From the NCBI RefSeq assembly GCF_022884085.1, contig NZ_JAGGCS010000016.1, positions 1 to 64,000 of the forward strand: DNA of 64,000 nucleotides. The letters run 5' to 3'. The notes beneath the pieces are model-generated. The model did no database searches. It worked only from the letters and a program-made list of their open reading frames with translations, and was not told where the DNA came from. The DNA is from Paenirhizobium cremeum (GTDB lineage Bacteria; Pseudomonadota; Alphaproteobacteria; Rhizobiales; Rhizobiaceae). The stretch's first letter is position 1. Each line of letters opens with the position of its first letter. Position numbers and translations under genes: made by a program. Of the stretch, positions 1-9,020 are shown piece by piece.

Positions 1-80
1 CAGCATTTAGGGCCGCAGATCTGGAGCTGATCAGACGATGCGGCAGCGCTCCGCTCGGCATTCATGCAGCAGTCTTTGGT

Positions 81-1259
81 TCATGTCATGCTGTCAATCA
101 CAGCCATGACGGCCGCAGCGCCAGCCCCGACGTCGCAGGGCTTGCCCGACATCCGTGCAATTGCGCTGCCAAGGGCTGTTACGGCGATCAAGGCGTAGAT
201 GGGCCTCGCCGTTGGCCCCATGTGTCCGATACGCACCAGCCTGTTGAAAGTTGCGCCACGTCCTGCGGAGATCACAACGCCATAGACTTCCCGCATGGTC
301 TGGCGAAGGGCGGTTTCGTCGATCCCTTCCGGCAGACGGATGGCCGTTGTGGTCGGCGAGGCGAAGTCTTCGGATGCGGCCCAAAGCTCGAGGCCCATCG
401 CCTTTATCCCTGCGCGGCAGGCTCTTGCTGTCAGGGCATGACGAGCCCACACCGTCCCGGGACCTTCTGCGAGATAAAGGTCAAGGGCTGCTTCGAGAGC
501 ATTGATCTCGGCAACGGATGGAGTGAAAGGGAAAGGCTTTTCCCTTTTCCAGGCGTCTTCCCAATCGAGTATGCTGAGGATCGAACCGCGTGGCGCGTTT
601 GGATTGCGCTTCATCTTGGCCCAGCCTTTATCGCTGACAGCTAGCAGCGATAGCCCAGGCGGGCAGCCGAGGCATTTATTCGGCCCGGCGACGAATATGT
701 CGGCCTTGACGTCTTCGGGCATGATCTCCATGCCCCCAAAGGAAGAAACGGCGTCGATCACGAAGATCGCTTTGCTACTGGCGACGATCTCGCCGATCTC
801 TTTGACCGGATTGATGGTGCCGGAAGGTGTATCGTGATGGCAGACCGTGACCACAGCGATCTCGGGACGAGCAGCCAGCATTGCTGCGACCGATGCCGGG
901 TCGATGACCTCGTTGAAGGGAACGCGGATCTCGAGATATTCCCTGGCATGAGGCTCCAGCCAGGAGCGGTAACCGTCGCCATAGACGCCGGAGGCGAGGT
1001 TGAGGACGACATCCTCCTCGGACAAGGCTGAAGCCCCCACTGCTTCCAGGGCAAGGACCGGCTCTCCCTGCAGAATGACCGGAACATTGGCCGAAGCGAA
1101 TGCAGCCTGAGCCTTGAGGTTGACGCGTTCGTAAGTTTGCAGAAAAGTGGGATCCTGATCGTAGAGCACGGGTTTTCCGAGCGCCTGGAGGACTTCGGGA
1201 TAGCAGTTCACAGGGCCGGTGGTGAGAGTGAAGACGGGATCCGGAATTCTTGTGGTCAT
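81..1259 (-). CDS. ppaT: Pyridoxamine-pyruvate transaminase-like aminotransferase (class V, PLP)
   Basis: The 392-residue protein is a fold-type I, class V PLP aminotransferase. It closely resembles the Mesorhizobium loti pyridoxamine-pyruvate transaminase, which converts pyridoxamine and pyruvate to pyridoxal and alanine in vitamin B6 breakdown. Visible features are the N-terminal TLTTGPVN segment, LNLASGVYGDG, CHHDTPSGTINP, the Asp of VIDAVSSFGG near residue 169 and the Schiff-base lysine of GPNKCLG at residue 195. The length equals that of the M. loti enzyme. It diverges from the PhnD-like gene. None of the other known B6-degradation genes (pyridoxine oxidase, pyridoxolactonase, pyridoxal dehydrogenase) is nearby, so the amine substrate could differ. 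Family membership is secure; exact substrate is inferred. Confidence 0.8.
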   Translation of the reverse strand: MTTRIPDPVFTLTTGPVNCYPEVLQALGKPVLYDQDPTFLQTYERVNLKAQAAFASANVPVILQGEPVLALEAVGASALSEEDVVLNLASGVYGDGYRSWLEPHAREYLEIRVPFNEVIDPASVAAMLAARPEIAVVTVCHHDTPSGTINPVKEIGEIVASSKAIFVIDAVSSFGGMEIMPEDVKADIFVAGPNKCLGCPPGLSLLAVSDKGWAKMKRNPNAPRGSILSILDWEDAWKREKPFPFTPSVAEINALEAALDLYLAEGPGTVWARHALTARACRAGIKAMGLELWAASEDFASPTTTAIRLPEGIDETALRQTMREVYGVVISAGRGATFNRLVRIGHMGPTARPIYALIAVTALGSAIARMSGKPCDVGAGAAAVMAVIDSMT

Positions 1260-1458
1260 TGCACGCGGCCTCGTACGGTTTCGACGCGGGGAACATCCGG
1301 CACATTACCAAAGATAGTTTGTCTTCAGGGAGGCGGGTTTCAAGAAAGGACCAGTCGCCGCGATAAACTGCGAACACGCGGAGACAGGTTCGCTGGTGTG
1401 TTTCAAAACCCCGGAAATCTCAGGAAAACCGGAAATCCCGCTTTGCTACGATGGCAAG

Positions 1459-1482
1459 TTATGTCAGCTTGTATAGACATAA
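1459..1482. promoter_or_regulatory. Perfect inverted repeat, candidate operator
   Basis: TTATGTC and GACATAA form perfect 7-bp arms around a 10-base spacer. It lies between the divergent transaminase and PhnD-like genes, a normal position for an operator controlling one or both. If it is an operator, the PhnD-like gene must start downstream of it. The regulator is unknown and none is encoded next to it. Confidence 0.4.
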
Positions 1483-1513
1483 TGAGGGGCGATTATGGTG
1501 GAAAACGTCTGGC

Positions 1514-2368
1514 ATGCGAGATGAGCGGCATTTTTCGCCGACCGGGGACAATGGCGGCGCCGGGATTGCCAGTCTCGCGATGTATTCCGGCCCGGCTCAG
1601 ATCGCGGCGGCGAATGAGGCGCTTTGGCATTTCCTGCGTGACGGACTGCGGCAGGAAGGGATAAGTCCGGTCCCCGGCGGATTGGATGACCAACTGGCTT
1701 ATGACCGGGCATGGCTTCATCCTGCTCTCGTATTCGCCCAGACCTGCGGATATCCCTATCTCCACCGCTTGCGCAACCATGTACGTCTCGTAGCTACTCC
1801 GTGTTACGCCTATCCTGGCTGCGACGGCCCTAACTCCTGCAGTTTCATTGTGATCCGCGTCGACAGCACCGCATGTTCTTTGGACGAATTTTACGGTGCG
1901 ACCGCGGCGATCAATGGTCGTGACAGCAATTCCGGAATGAACCTGTTTCGGCGGGCTGTTGCGCCCTTTGCCCGGAATGGTCGTTTCTTCTCGGCAGTGG
2001 TTGAAACGGGCAGCCATATCGCGAGCGTCGACGCTGTTACCGCCGGGGTCGCCGATGTGGCCGCCATCGATTGTGTCACCTATGGCAACTTTCTTCGTTT
2101 CGATCCGGATCGTCTGGCAAATGTCCGTATTCTCGCCGCTACGCCGTCAGGTCCTGGTCTGCCGTTCATAGCGCGGAAAACCATGCCCGACGGTGACGTT
2201 GAGGTTCTTCGACATGTCCTGCGAGCGGCGCTTGCAGATCCTATGATGGGGGAGGTTCGGGACACTCTTTCGCTTTGCGATGTCGTGGAACTTTCCGACG
2301 ACGATTACGACCAGCTCCTTGTGCTCGAAAGGGAGGCCCTCGCGATGGGATATCCGACGCTTGCCTGA
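1514..2368 (+). CDS. PhnD-like periplasmic-binding-fold protein, no signal peptide
   Basis: This protein of about 284 residues has the fold typical of phosphate/phosphonate ABC transporter binding proteins: an IASLAMY opening strand, then ASPCYAYPGC-like and NGRDSNSGMNLFR segments and a C-terminal helical region. It has no signal peptide or lipobox, and no ABC permease or ATPase gene adjoins it, so an uptake role is doubtful. Cytoplasmic ligand sensing is possible. The conserved IASLAMY strand must be inside the protein, so the start lies upstream of it. ATG 1514 is chosen because an upstream in-frame ATG at 1451 would precede the inverted repeat at 1459-1482. The ribosome site is weak at both. 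Next genes: desaturase and HutH-like protein. Confidence 0.6.
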   Translation: MRDERHFSPTGDNGGAGIASLAMYSGPAQIAAANEALWHFLRDGLRQEGISPVPGGLDDQLAYDRAWLHPALVFAQTCGYPYLHRLRNHVRLVATPCYAYPGCDGPNSCSFIVIRVDSTACSLDEFYGATAAINGRDSNSGMNLFRRAVAPFARNGRFFSAVVETGSHIASVDAVTAGVADVAAIDCVTYGNFLRFDPDRLANVRILAATPSGPGLPFIARKTMPDGDVEVLRHVLRAALADPMMGEVRDTLSLCDVVELSDDDYDQLLVLEREALAMGYPTLA

Positions 2369-2452
2369 GGAGTGTCTTTGCTAGATTGTCTATATTTAAC
2401 ATGGAATATATGTAAAAAACTCTCCATGCGGCACGTTTTCTGGAGCCCGTTC

Positions 2453-3379
2453 ATGTCGGCCAATAGAAGATCACCCATTCAATCCCTCCCGCAGGTTCGT
2501 CGTATCGAGTGGCAAACGGTCGTGCTGGCGATCGTCATCTATGGCGGGTTCCTCGCCGTGACATGGTGGTGGGAAGCCTTGCCGATCCTTGTGGTTGCCG
2601 TCATCGGTGCTTGGCTGATCGCCTGGCACGGATCGTTGCAGCATGAGGTGATCCACGGGCATCCGACGCGCAATCAATGGATAAACGATGCGATCGGCTG
2701 GCCGCCTATTTCGCTTTGGCTTCCCTATGCGATCTACAAGGAAAGTCATCTCATCCATCATCGCGACGAGCACTTGACGGATCCTATCGAAGATCCGGAG
2801 TCCTACTATTTCACATGGGTCGCATGGAACGCGATGGGTTCGATTGGCCAGACGCTTTCGCGCTGGAACACGACGCTTCTCGGTCGTCTGACCATCGGTC
2901 CCGCCGTCATGCTGTTCGTCTTCTTAGGGCGGGAAGCGCTGACGATCCTGCGCGGCGACCGACGGCGCGCAATGATATGGGTTCGCCACGGTCTTGGGGT
3001 GGGGGTGTTGCTTTTTTGGGTGCTCTACATCTGTAGCATGCCCTTCTGGCTCTATTTTCTGGGTTTTGTCTATGCCGGTGCGGCCTTGAGCCGGCTGCGT
3101 TCCTATGCCGAGCATCGTTATGCCGACAGCTATGAGGAGCGTACCGCGATCGTGGAGAACAGCCCGCTGTTTGGATTGTTGTTCCTCCATAACAACCTGC
3201 ATGTTCTGCATCATGAACGCCCCGGCGTTCCCTGGTATCAGATTCCGGCTCTCTATCGCCGTGAGCGGGATGCGCTGGTCGCGCTCAATGGCGGGCTGCT
3301 TTATGATGGTTATCTCGACGTCGCTCGCCGTTATCTATTGAAACCACATCATGATCCGCGGCATCCGCAACATTCCTGA
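2453..3379 (+). CDS. Membrane fatty acid desaturase family protein
   Basis: This integral membrane di-iron protein of about 308 residues carries the three histidine clusters of the fatty acid desaturase/hydroxylase superfamily: HGSLQHEVIHGH, HLIHHRDEH and NNLHVLHHERP. Hydrophobic segments lie before the first cluster (two helices) and between the second and third clusters. The true substrate (acyl lipid, sterol, carotenoid or small molecule) cannot be read from sequence. ATG 2453 has GGAG seven bases upstream; an in-frame GTG at 2372 has no ribosome site and would add an AT-rich, promoter-like stretch. The gene lies 84 bases after the PhnD-like gene and 80 bases before the HutH-like gene, suggesting co-transcription. 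Confidence 0.75.
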   Translation: MSANRRSPIQSLPQVRRIEWQTVVLAIVIYGGFLAVTWWWEALPILVVAVIGAWLIAWHGSLQHEVIHGHPTRNQWINDAIGWPPISLWLPYAIYKESHLIHHRDEHLTDPIEDPESYYFTWVAWNAMGSIGQTLSRWNTTLLGRLTIGPAVMLFVFLGREALTILRGDRRRAMIWVRHGLGVGVLLFWVLYICSMPFWLYFLGFVYAGAALSRLRSYAEHRYADSYEERTAIVENSPLFGLLFLHNNLHVLHHERPGVPWYQIPALYRRERDALVALNGGLLYDGYLDVARRYLLKPHHDPRHPQHS

Positions 3380-3390
3380 AACTGCGCAAC

Positions 3391-3444
3391 GCCTGCTTCA
3401 TCCCGAGGGCCGCCGACCGGGATGCCTGTCATGCCCAAGCAGGC
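3391..3444 (+). promoter_or_regulatory. Nested stem structure in the leader of the HutH-like gene
   Basis: The outer arms GCCTGCTT (3391-3398) and AAGCAGGC (3437-3444) pair perfectly. Directly inside, CATCCCG (3399-3405) pairs with CGGGATG (3418-3424) around a 12-base loop, leaving a 12-base bulge on the right side only. The structure ends a few bases before the ribosome site of the HutH-like gene. It could be a cis-regulatory RNA or simply a processing hairpin; no T-tract follows, so it is not a classical terminator. Confidence 0.4.
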
Positions 3445-3459
3445 GAAAGGAAGATAGCC

Positions 3460-4962
3460 ATGAGTAACCCGGTCATTCTCGATGGTTCCCTGACATGGCC
3501 GGAGATCGCGGCCGTCGCCGGTGGCGCAAAATTGCAGCTGTCCGATGACGCCTGGTGCCGGATCGAGCGCGCACGCGAAATCACCGAAGCACTGGTTGCA
3601 AACGGCATTCGTGGCTACGGCATCAACACCGGTGTTGGCGCCCTCTGCGATGTCGTCATTGATGAGAGCCAGCAGAAGGCTCTGTCGCGTAATATCCTGC
3701 TCAGCCATGCATGCGGCGTTGGGGAACCGCTCGGTCGCGCCGAAACTCGCGCCGTCATGGCGGCGCAGATCGCCAATTTCGCCCATGGTTACTCCGGAGT
3801 TCGCCGAGAGACGGTTGAAGGTCTGCTGACCTTGTTGAATGCGGACCTCCTGCCGGTCATTCCGTCGAGAGGTTCGGTCGGCTACCTCACCCATGCCGCT
3901 GCAATCGGCACAGTGTTAATTGGCGAGGGGAAGGTTCGGCATGCCGGGACGACCATGTCCGGCAAGGACGCTCTCCATCGGATGGAATTGCAGCCCCTTG
4001 TACCGCTTGCCAAGGAGGGACTTAGCCTGGTCAACGGTACACCGTGTGCGACTGGGCTCGCATCTCTGGCGCTCGCCCGTATGGCGGGGCTGCTGGAATG
4101 GGCGGATGCGGCTGCGGCGCTGACGTATGAGAGCCTTGGCGCGCAGGCCGATCCATTCGCCGCAATGCCTCTCGCCCTTCGCAAATCATCCGGTCTGCAG
4201 ACGGTTGGCACAAATCTGCGGCGCTGGCTGGAAGGTAGCGAACGGTTGAAGCAATCGGCCGGCAGCCGCACCCAGGATCCCTTGAGCCTGCGCGCGGTGC
4301 CGCAGATACACGGTGCCGTGCGTGATGCCTTCACGCAGGTTGCTGAAGTCGTGGACCGCGAGCTCTCCAGTGTCACGGACAATCCGGTGGTCGCCGGAAC
4401 GGCGTCGGCTCCGGAGGTCCATTCTCAGGCCCATGCCGTGGGAGCCGCGCTCGGCCTCGCCATGGACTCGCTGGCTGTTGCGGCGGCCGAGCTTGCGGCC
4501 ATTTCCGAGCGACGGATAGATCGGTTGGTAAATCCCCTCGTCAGTGGCCTTCCGGCCTTTCTCGCTGCCGAAAACGGCGTTTGCTCCGGTTTCATGATCG
4601 TCCAGTACACAGCGGCCGCGCTTGTGGCGGAGAACCGACGGCTTGCTGCGCCTGCGAGCCTCGATGGTGGCATCACCTCTGCTCTTCAGGAGGACATCCT
4701 CACCCATGCAACGCCGGCGGCCGACAAGGCCCTCTCCATCATCGACAATCTCGCCACCGTGCTTGCGATAGAGCTTCTTGCCGCGGCGCAGGCCTTCGAC
4801 ATGCAGCCGCAAACGCTCCCGGCTGCCGCGGCGACGAGCGTTCTTCAGGACCGGATACGCTCCCGTGCTCCTTATTACAGGGACGATCGCCCCTTGAATG
4901 CTCTTGTGCTCGACGTGAAAGAACTGGTCAGCGCCGGCCTGCCCAGGCTCGATCTCGGTTGA
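3460..4962 (+). CDS. Histidine/aromatic ammonia-lyase family protein lacking the MIO tripeptide
   Basis: The 500-residue protein aligns along the whole histidine ammonia-lyase family: YGINTGVGAL (active-site Tyr), LSHACGVGEP (His), LVNGTP (Asn), QDPLSLR (Gln, Arg), SSVTDNPVV and QED near residue 410. The defining feature is absent. In normal members GSVG is followed by ASGDLAPLAH, whose Ala-Ser-Gly cyclises to the MIO electrophile. Here GSVG is followed directly by YLTHAAAIG near residue 137, three residues shorter, while the flanking PSRGSVG and VLIGEGK are intact. The DNA shows an in-frame codon loss, not a frameshift. The protein cannot use MIO chemistry in the usual way, so it is not called HutH. 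The start is preceded by AAGGAAG. Confidence 0.8.
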   Translation: MSNPVILDGSLTWPEIAAVAGGAKLQLSDDAWCRIERAREITEALVANGIRGYGINTGVGALCDVVIDESQQKALSRNILLSHACGVGEPLGRAETRAVMAAQIANFAHGYSGVRRETVEGLLTLLNADLLPVIPSRGSVGYLTHAAAIGTVLIGEGKVRHAGTTMSGKDALHRMELQPLVPLAKEGLSLVNGTPCATGLASLALARMAGLLEWADAAAALTYESLGAQADPFAAMPLALRKSSGLQTVGTNLRRWLEGSERLKQSAGSRTQDPLSLRAVPQIHGAVRDAFTQVAEVVDRELSSVTDNPVVAGTASAPEVHSQAHAVGAALGLAMDSLAVAAAELAAISERRIDRLVNPLVSGLPAFLAAENGVCSGFMIVQYTAAALVAENRRLAAPASLDGGITSALQEDILTHATPAADKALSIIDNLATVLAIELLAAAQAFDMQPQTLPAAAATSVLQDRIRSRAPYYRDDRPLNALVLDVKELVSAGLPRLDLG

Positions 4963-5365
4963 GCATGGGGTCCGGCGATCCGGCTGCATGGCGGATCTGC
5001 CAGTCAGCATACATGTCATTCCCTATTCCTGCCGGGCCGGCGGGGATGACGCGACCCTATCTGGAGATCTTCGCGAACGGGCGATGGCGCGCTTGAACGC
5101 CCGATAAACAAGGCGATTGATCGCAGCATCAAGCCGCTCTTTGGCAGGCTCGTGCACCCGACCAGGAGGGAAGAGCCGCACTTGCTCAATTTCCATAGGG
5201 GTGATTGACGCGCATTCCAAAAAATGGAATAAATAGTTTGCGAGATGGCAAATACGGTTTCTTTATTCCGTTTTTCTCATCGAACATTTGAGGATATGCG
5301 ACCGGTCGGGGAGGCCGGTTTCCGGCATGAACGAGTGGCGCCGGACACACTGGGAGGAGAAGATC
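4963..5365. promoter_or_regulatory. Intergenic region before ibpA with IolR-like boxes
   Basis: No convincing gene is present. At 5215-5229, TTCC-N7-GGAA forms an inverted repeat (ATTCC/GGAAT). At 5256-5269 GGTT-N6-TTCC partly matches the GGAA-N6-TTCC palindrome described for rhizobial IolR. Such boxes here fit control of inositol uptake by the IolR encoded at 17514-18326. The rest (4963-5200) shows nothing recognisable. Confidence 0.4.
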
Positions 5366-6298
5366 ATGATGAAGAAGCTCGTACTGGGCGCGGCCGTTTC
5401 CGTGCTCCTGAGCACTGCCGCGCATGCGGAAACCGTCGGTGTTTCCATGGCGTTGTTCGACGATAACTTCCTGACCGTCCTGCGCAACGGCATGCAGGAT
5501 TATGCCAAGGGCATGGACGGCGTTTCGCTGCAGGTCGAGGACGCACAGAACGACGTTGCAAAGCAGCAGAGCCAGATCCAGAATTTCATTGCTGCAGGCG
5601 TCGATGCCATTATCGTCAATCCGGTCGATACCGATGCCACGGTTGCAATGTCGAAACTCGCAGCAGACGCCGGCATTCCGCTGGTCTACGTCAATCGCGA
5701 GCCGGTCAACGTCAACGAACTGCCGGATAAGCAGTCCTTCGTCGCATCGGAAGAGATCGTTGCCGGCACCCTTGAAGCCAAGGAAGTCTGCCGTCTTCTC
5801 GGAGGCAAGGGCAAGGCCGTTGTGATGATGGGCGAACTCTCCAACCAGGGCGCTCGCATGCGCACCCAGGCCGTTCGCGAAGTCGTTGCGACCGATGAGT
5901 GCAAGGGCATCGAGATCGTCGAGGAGCAGACCGCCAACTGGCAGCGCACCCAGGGGGCCGACCTCGTGACCAACTGGCTGTCGAGCGGTCTCGAATTCAA
6001 TGCTGTCATCGCCAACAACGACGAAATGGCGATCGGCGCGATCCAGGCGCTGAAGGCTGCTGGCAAGGACATGAAGGATTATGTCGTGGCCGGTGTCGAT
6101 GCGACCCAGGACGCACTGGCTGCCATGGAAGCCGGCGATCTTGACGTCACCGTGTTCCAGAACGCTGCGGGTCAGGGCAAGGGGGCTTTCGATGCGGCCC
6201 TGAAGCTCGCCAAGGGTGAAGCCGTCGACAAGAAGGTCTACATTCCCTTCGAGCTCGTGACGCCGGCAAACCTCAAGGATTACCAGGCCAAGAACTGA
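5366..6298 (+). CDS. ibpA: Sugar ABC transporter substrate-binding protein, inositol type
   Basis: This periplasmic binding protein of about 310 residues belongs to the ribose/galactose-binding (periplasmic-binding type 1) family. It begins with a Sec signal peptide ([19 protein letters not shown], cleaved after AHA). Binding-fold hallmarks include [33 protein letters not shown] and [16 protein letters not shown] 5366 follows GGGAGGAGA; an in-frame ATG follows immediately at 5369. It heads ibpA-iatA-iatP-iolI, and the neighbouring iol genes make myo-inositol the likely ligand, as for the S. meliloti and Caulobacter IbpA proteins. Ligand is inferred from context. Confidence 0.85.
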   Translation: MMKKLVLGAAVSVLLSTAAHAETVGVSMALFDDNFLTVLRNGMQDYAKGMDGVSLQVEDAQNDVAKQQSQIQNFIAAGVDAIIVNPVDTDATVAMSKLAADAGIPLVYVNREPVNVNELPDKQSFVASEEIVAGTLEAKEVCRLLGGKGKAVVMMGELSNQGARMRTQAVREVVATDECKGIEIVEEQTANWQRTQGADLVTNWLSSGLEFNAVIANNDEMAIGAIQALKAAGKDMKDYVVAGVDATQDALAAMEAGDLDVTVFQNAAGQGKGAFDAALKLAKGEAVDKKVYIPFELVTPANLKDYQAKN

Positions 6299-6322
6299 TC
6301 TTTCCTTCAGGAAAGACCGAAA

Positions 6323-6348
6323 GGAATGCGGGCTTTGGCCCGCATTCC
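6323..6348 (+). other. Intercistronic hairpin after the binding-protein gene
   Basis: GGAATGCGGGC pairs perfectly over 11 bp with its complement around a TTTG loop, between ibpA and iatA, with no T-tract. A smaller TTTCCT/AGGAAA hairpin precedes it at 6301-6314. Such hairpins commonly stabilise the upstream binding-protein mRNA so that it is made in excess over the ATPase and permease. Confidence 0.6.
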
Positions 6349-6378
6349 ACCCCGCATGATGAGCGAGGAGACATCGAT

Positions 6379-7917
6379 ATGGTCAGCCCGACGACGATGG
6401 CTGCTGTCCGCAAGAGCGGCGCAATCCCGAATGCCGAATTTCTCCTGCTAGCAGAAGGTATCCGCAAGGAATTTCCAGGTGTTGTGGCGCTCGATGACGT
6501 CAGCTTCCAGCTAAAACGTGGCAGCGTGCACGCCCTGATGGGGGAGAACGGCGCCGGCAAATCCACGCTGATGAAGATCCTTGCCGGCATCTATCAGCCC
6601 GATCAGGGCAGCGTGCGGATGAAGGGTGTCGAAATCCGGCTTCAATCGCCTCTAGACGCGCTCGAAAACGGCATCGCCATGATCCATCAGGAACTCAACC
6701 TGATGTCCTATATGACGGTTGCGGAAAACATCTGGATACGCCGCGAGCCGCTGAACCGTCTCGGTCTCGTCGATCACAAGGAGATGAACCGGAAGACGGC
6801 TGCTCTCTTCAATCGTCTGAATATCGCGATTCACCCTGAAACAAAGGTCGGTGATCTCTCAGTCGCGAACCGGCAGATGGTCGAAATCGCCAAGGCGGTT
6901 TCCTATGAGTCCGACGTCCTCATCATGGATGAGCCAACCTCGGCGCTGACGGAGCGCGAGGTGGAGCATCTGTTCCGGATCATTCGCGATCTGCGCGACC
7001 AGGGTATCGGCATCGTCTACATCACCCACAAGATGAACGAATTATTCGAGATCGCCGACGAGTTCTCGGTTTTCCGCGACGGCAAGTACATCGGTACCCA
7101 TGCGTCGAGCGATGTCACCCGCGATGACATCATCCGCATGATGGTTGGCCGCGAGATCACCCAGATGTTTCCCAAGGAGGATGTTCCGCTGGGGGATGTC
7201 GTTCTTTCCGTGAAGAACCTGACGCTCGATGGTGTCTTCCACGATGTCTCCTTCGATGTACGGGCCGGTGAGATTCTCGGCGTGGCTGGTCTCGTCGGCT
7301 CAGGGCGTTCGAACGTGGCGGAAACCCTGTTCGGTGTCACGCCGGCGTCATCGGGTTCCATCGAGATCGATGGCAAGCCGGTTGCGATCGACAGCCCGAC
7401 CGAGGCGATCCGCAATCGCATGGCTTTCCTCACGGAGGACCGAAAGGATACCGGTTGTCTGCTGATCCTCTCGGTACTGGAAAACATGCAGCTTGCCGTG
7501 CTGCAGGATCGTTATGTCGACAAGGGCTTTGTCGAACAGAAGAGCCTCAACACGGCATGTGAGGACATGTGCCGCAAGCTACGTGTCAAGACGCCGAGCC
7601 TCAACGAACGCATCGAGAATCTTTCCGGCGGTAACCAGCAGAAAGTGCTGATCGGTCGCTGGATGCTGACCAATCCGAGGATACTCATTCTCGACGAACC
7701 AACCCGCGGCATCGATGTCGGCGCCAAGGCGGAAATTCATCGGCTGGTCACCGAAATGACCCGGAACGGCGTCGCCGTCATCATGATCTCGTCCGAAATG
7801 CCGGAAGTTCTCGGCATGAGCGATCGCGTCATGGTCATGCATGAAGGCCGCGTCACCGGCTTCCTCGACCGTTCGGAAGCCACACAGATCAAGGTCATGG
7901 ACCTGGCGTCGCGCTGA
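6379..7917 (+). CDS. iatA: Sugar ABC transporter ATP-binding protein (two nucleotide-binding domains)
   Basis: The 512-residue ATPase has the tandem-domain layout of the RbsA/MglA/IatA group. The first domain has Walker [10 protein letters not shown], the signature region near [10 protein letters not shown] and Walker [12 protein letters not shown]. The second has the group-typical altered P-loop GLVGSGRSN, signature LSGGNQQK and Walker [12 protein letters not shown]. The length is normal. The gene starts at ATG 6379 after GAGGAG and sits between the binding protein and permease genes, so it powers inositol (or a related sugar) uptake at the inner membrane. Confidence 0.88.
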   Translation: MVSPTTMAAVRKSGAIPNAEFLLLAEGIRKEFPGVVALDDVSFQLKRGSVHALMGENGAGKSTLMKILAGIYQPDQGSVRMKGVEIRLQSPLDALENGIAMIHQELNLMSYMTVAENIWIRREPLNRLGLVDHKEMNRKTAALFNRLNIAIHPETKVGDLSVANRQMVEIAKAVSYESDVLIMDEPTSALTEREVEHLFRIIRDLRDQGIGIVYITHKMNELFEIADEFSVFRDGKYIGTHASSDVTRDDIIRMMVGREITQMFPKEDVPLGDVVLSVKNLTLDGVFHDVSFDVRAGEILGVAGLVGSGRSNVAETLFGVTPASSGSIEIDGKPVAIDSPTEAIRNRMAFLTEDRKDTGCLLILSVLENMQLAVLQDRYVDKGFVEQKSLNTACEDMCRKLRVKTPSLNERIENLSGGNQQKVLIGRWMLTNPRILILDEPTRGIDVGAKAEIHRLVTEMTRNGVAVIMISSEMPEVLGMSDRVMVMHEGRVTGFLDRSEATQIKVMDLASR

Positions 7918-7947
7918 CGCCGTCCCGATGACCTAAGGGAGGAGATG

Positions 7948-8979
7948 ATGAACCATCCAACTGCCACCAAGGCCGACGTCGATCTGAAGACAGGCCGGCC
8001 CAATAGCCATCGCATTCCGCCGGAAGCCAATATCCTGCTGGTGCTCATCGGCATTGCCCTGATATTCGAACTGCTCGGCTGGCTGTTCGTCGGCCAGAGC
8101 TTTTTGATGAACCCGCAGCGCCTGACGATCATGATCCTGCAGGTCGCGGTGATCGGCATCATCTCCGTCGGTGTGACACAGGTCATCATCACTGGCGGCA
8201 TCGATCTGTCTTCGGGTTCCGTCGTTGGCATGACGGCGATGATCTCGGCAAGTTTCGCCCAGTCTTCGACCTGGTCGCGCGCACTCTATCCGGGCCTCAC
8301 GGACATGCCGTTCTTCGTTCCGATCGCCATCGGCATTCTGATCGGTCTGCTCGCGGGCTATATCAACGGCCAGTTGATCGCCAGAACCAAGATCCCGCCT
8401 TTCATTGCCACATTGGGCATGATGGTGACGGCGCGCGGTATCTCCAAGTGGTACACCAAGGGTCAGCCCGTTTCCGGCCTGACCGAGCAGTTCACCTTCA
8501 TCGGTACCGGCATCTGGCCCGTGGTGGTGTTCCTCCTCGTCGCTGTGATCTTCCACATCGCACTGCGTTACACCCGCTACGGCAAGTTCACCTATGCGAT
8601 TGGCGCCAATGTGCAGGCGGCTCGGGTTTCCGGTATCAATGTCGAAAAGCACTTGGTCAAGGTCTATGCCATCGCCGGCATGCTGGCCGGCCTTGCAGGC
8701 ATCGTCACCGCAGCCCGCGCACAGACCGCACAGGCCGGCATGGGCGTGATGTACGAACTCGATGCGATCGCCGCAGCCGTCATCGGCGGTACATCGCTTT
8801 CGGGAGGTGCGGGCCGCATTACCGGCACAGTCATTGGCACGATCATTCTTGGCGTCATGACTTCGGGCTTCACCTTCCTGCGCGTCGATGCCTACTACCA
8901 GGAAATCATCAAGGGCATGATTATCGTGGCCGCCGTGGTTGCAGACGTCTACCGCCAGAAGAAGCGCGCGAAACGCTGA
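7948..8979 (+). CDS. iatP: Sugar ABC transporter permease, inositol type
   Basis: This inner-membrane permease of about 343 residues belongs to the RbsC/AraH family, with eight to ten hydrophobic helices. Family motifs include GGIDLSSGSVVGM, NGQLIARTKIPPFIATLG and the EAA-like loop near GANVQAARVSGINV. Two adjacent ATGs (7945, 7948) follow GGGAGG; 7948 gives the better spacing. It forms the channel for IbpA/IatA. A strong terminator follows, with iolI beyond it. Confidence 0.87.
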   Translation: MNHPTATKADVDLKTGRPNSHRIPPEANILLVLIGIALIFELLGWLFVGQSFLMNPQRLTIMILQVAVIGIISVGVTQVIITGGIDLSSGSVVGMTAMISASFAQSSTWSRALYPGLTDMPFFVPIAIGILIGLLAGYINGQLIARTKIPPFIATLGMMVTARGISKWYTKGQPVSGLTEQFTFIGTGIWPVVVFLLVAVIFHIALRYTRYGKFTYAIGANVQAARVSGINVEKHLVKVYAIAGMLAGLAGIVTAARAQTAQAGMGVMYELDAIAAAVIGGTSLSGGAGRITGTVIGTIILGVMTSGFTFLRVDAYYQEIIKGMIIVAAVVADVYRQKKRAKR

Positions 8980-8996
8980 TCTCCTCCTCAACCTCC

Positions 8997-9020
8997 GGGC
9001 CGGCTATGCCGGCCCTTTTT
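8997..9020 (+). terminator. Rho-independent terminator or attenuator after iatP
   Basis: GGGCCGGC and GCCGGCCC form a perfect 8-bp stem with loop TAT, followed by TTTTT. It lies 17 bases after iatP and 22 bases before iolI, so read-through would be needed to express iolI from the ibpA promoter. Confidence 0.85.

Noticed and set aside
1-80. Possible end of another gene at the left edge.
   Set aside because: No frame shows a recognisable protein end; the segment is simply the 3' flank of the transaminase gene.
2391-2410. TATATT-N8-AATATA repeat just before the desaturase gene.
   Set aside because: Six-base AT-only arms in an AT-rich stretch are expected by chance; weak support for an operator.
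3460-4962. Naming the ammonia-lyase homologue hutH.
   Set aside because: The MIO tripeptide is missing and no other hut gene (hutU, hutI, hutG) is in the window.
5023-5220. Minus-strand frame of 65 codons in the gap before ibpA with a helical stretch (RLDAAINRLVYRAFKR).
   Set aside because: No ribosome site, no recognisable family and overlap with the presumed regulatory region; not supported as a gene.
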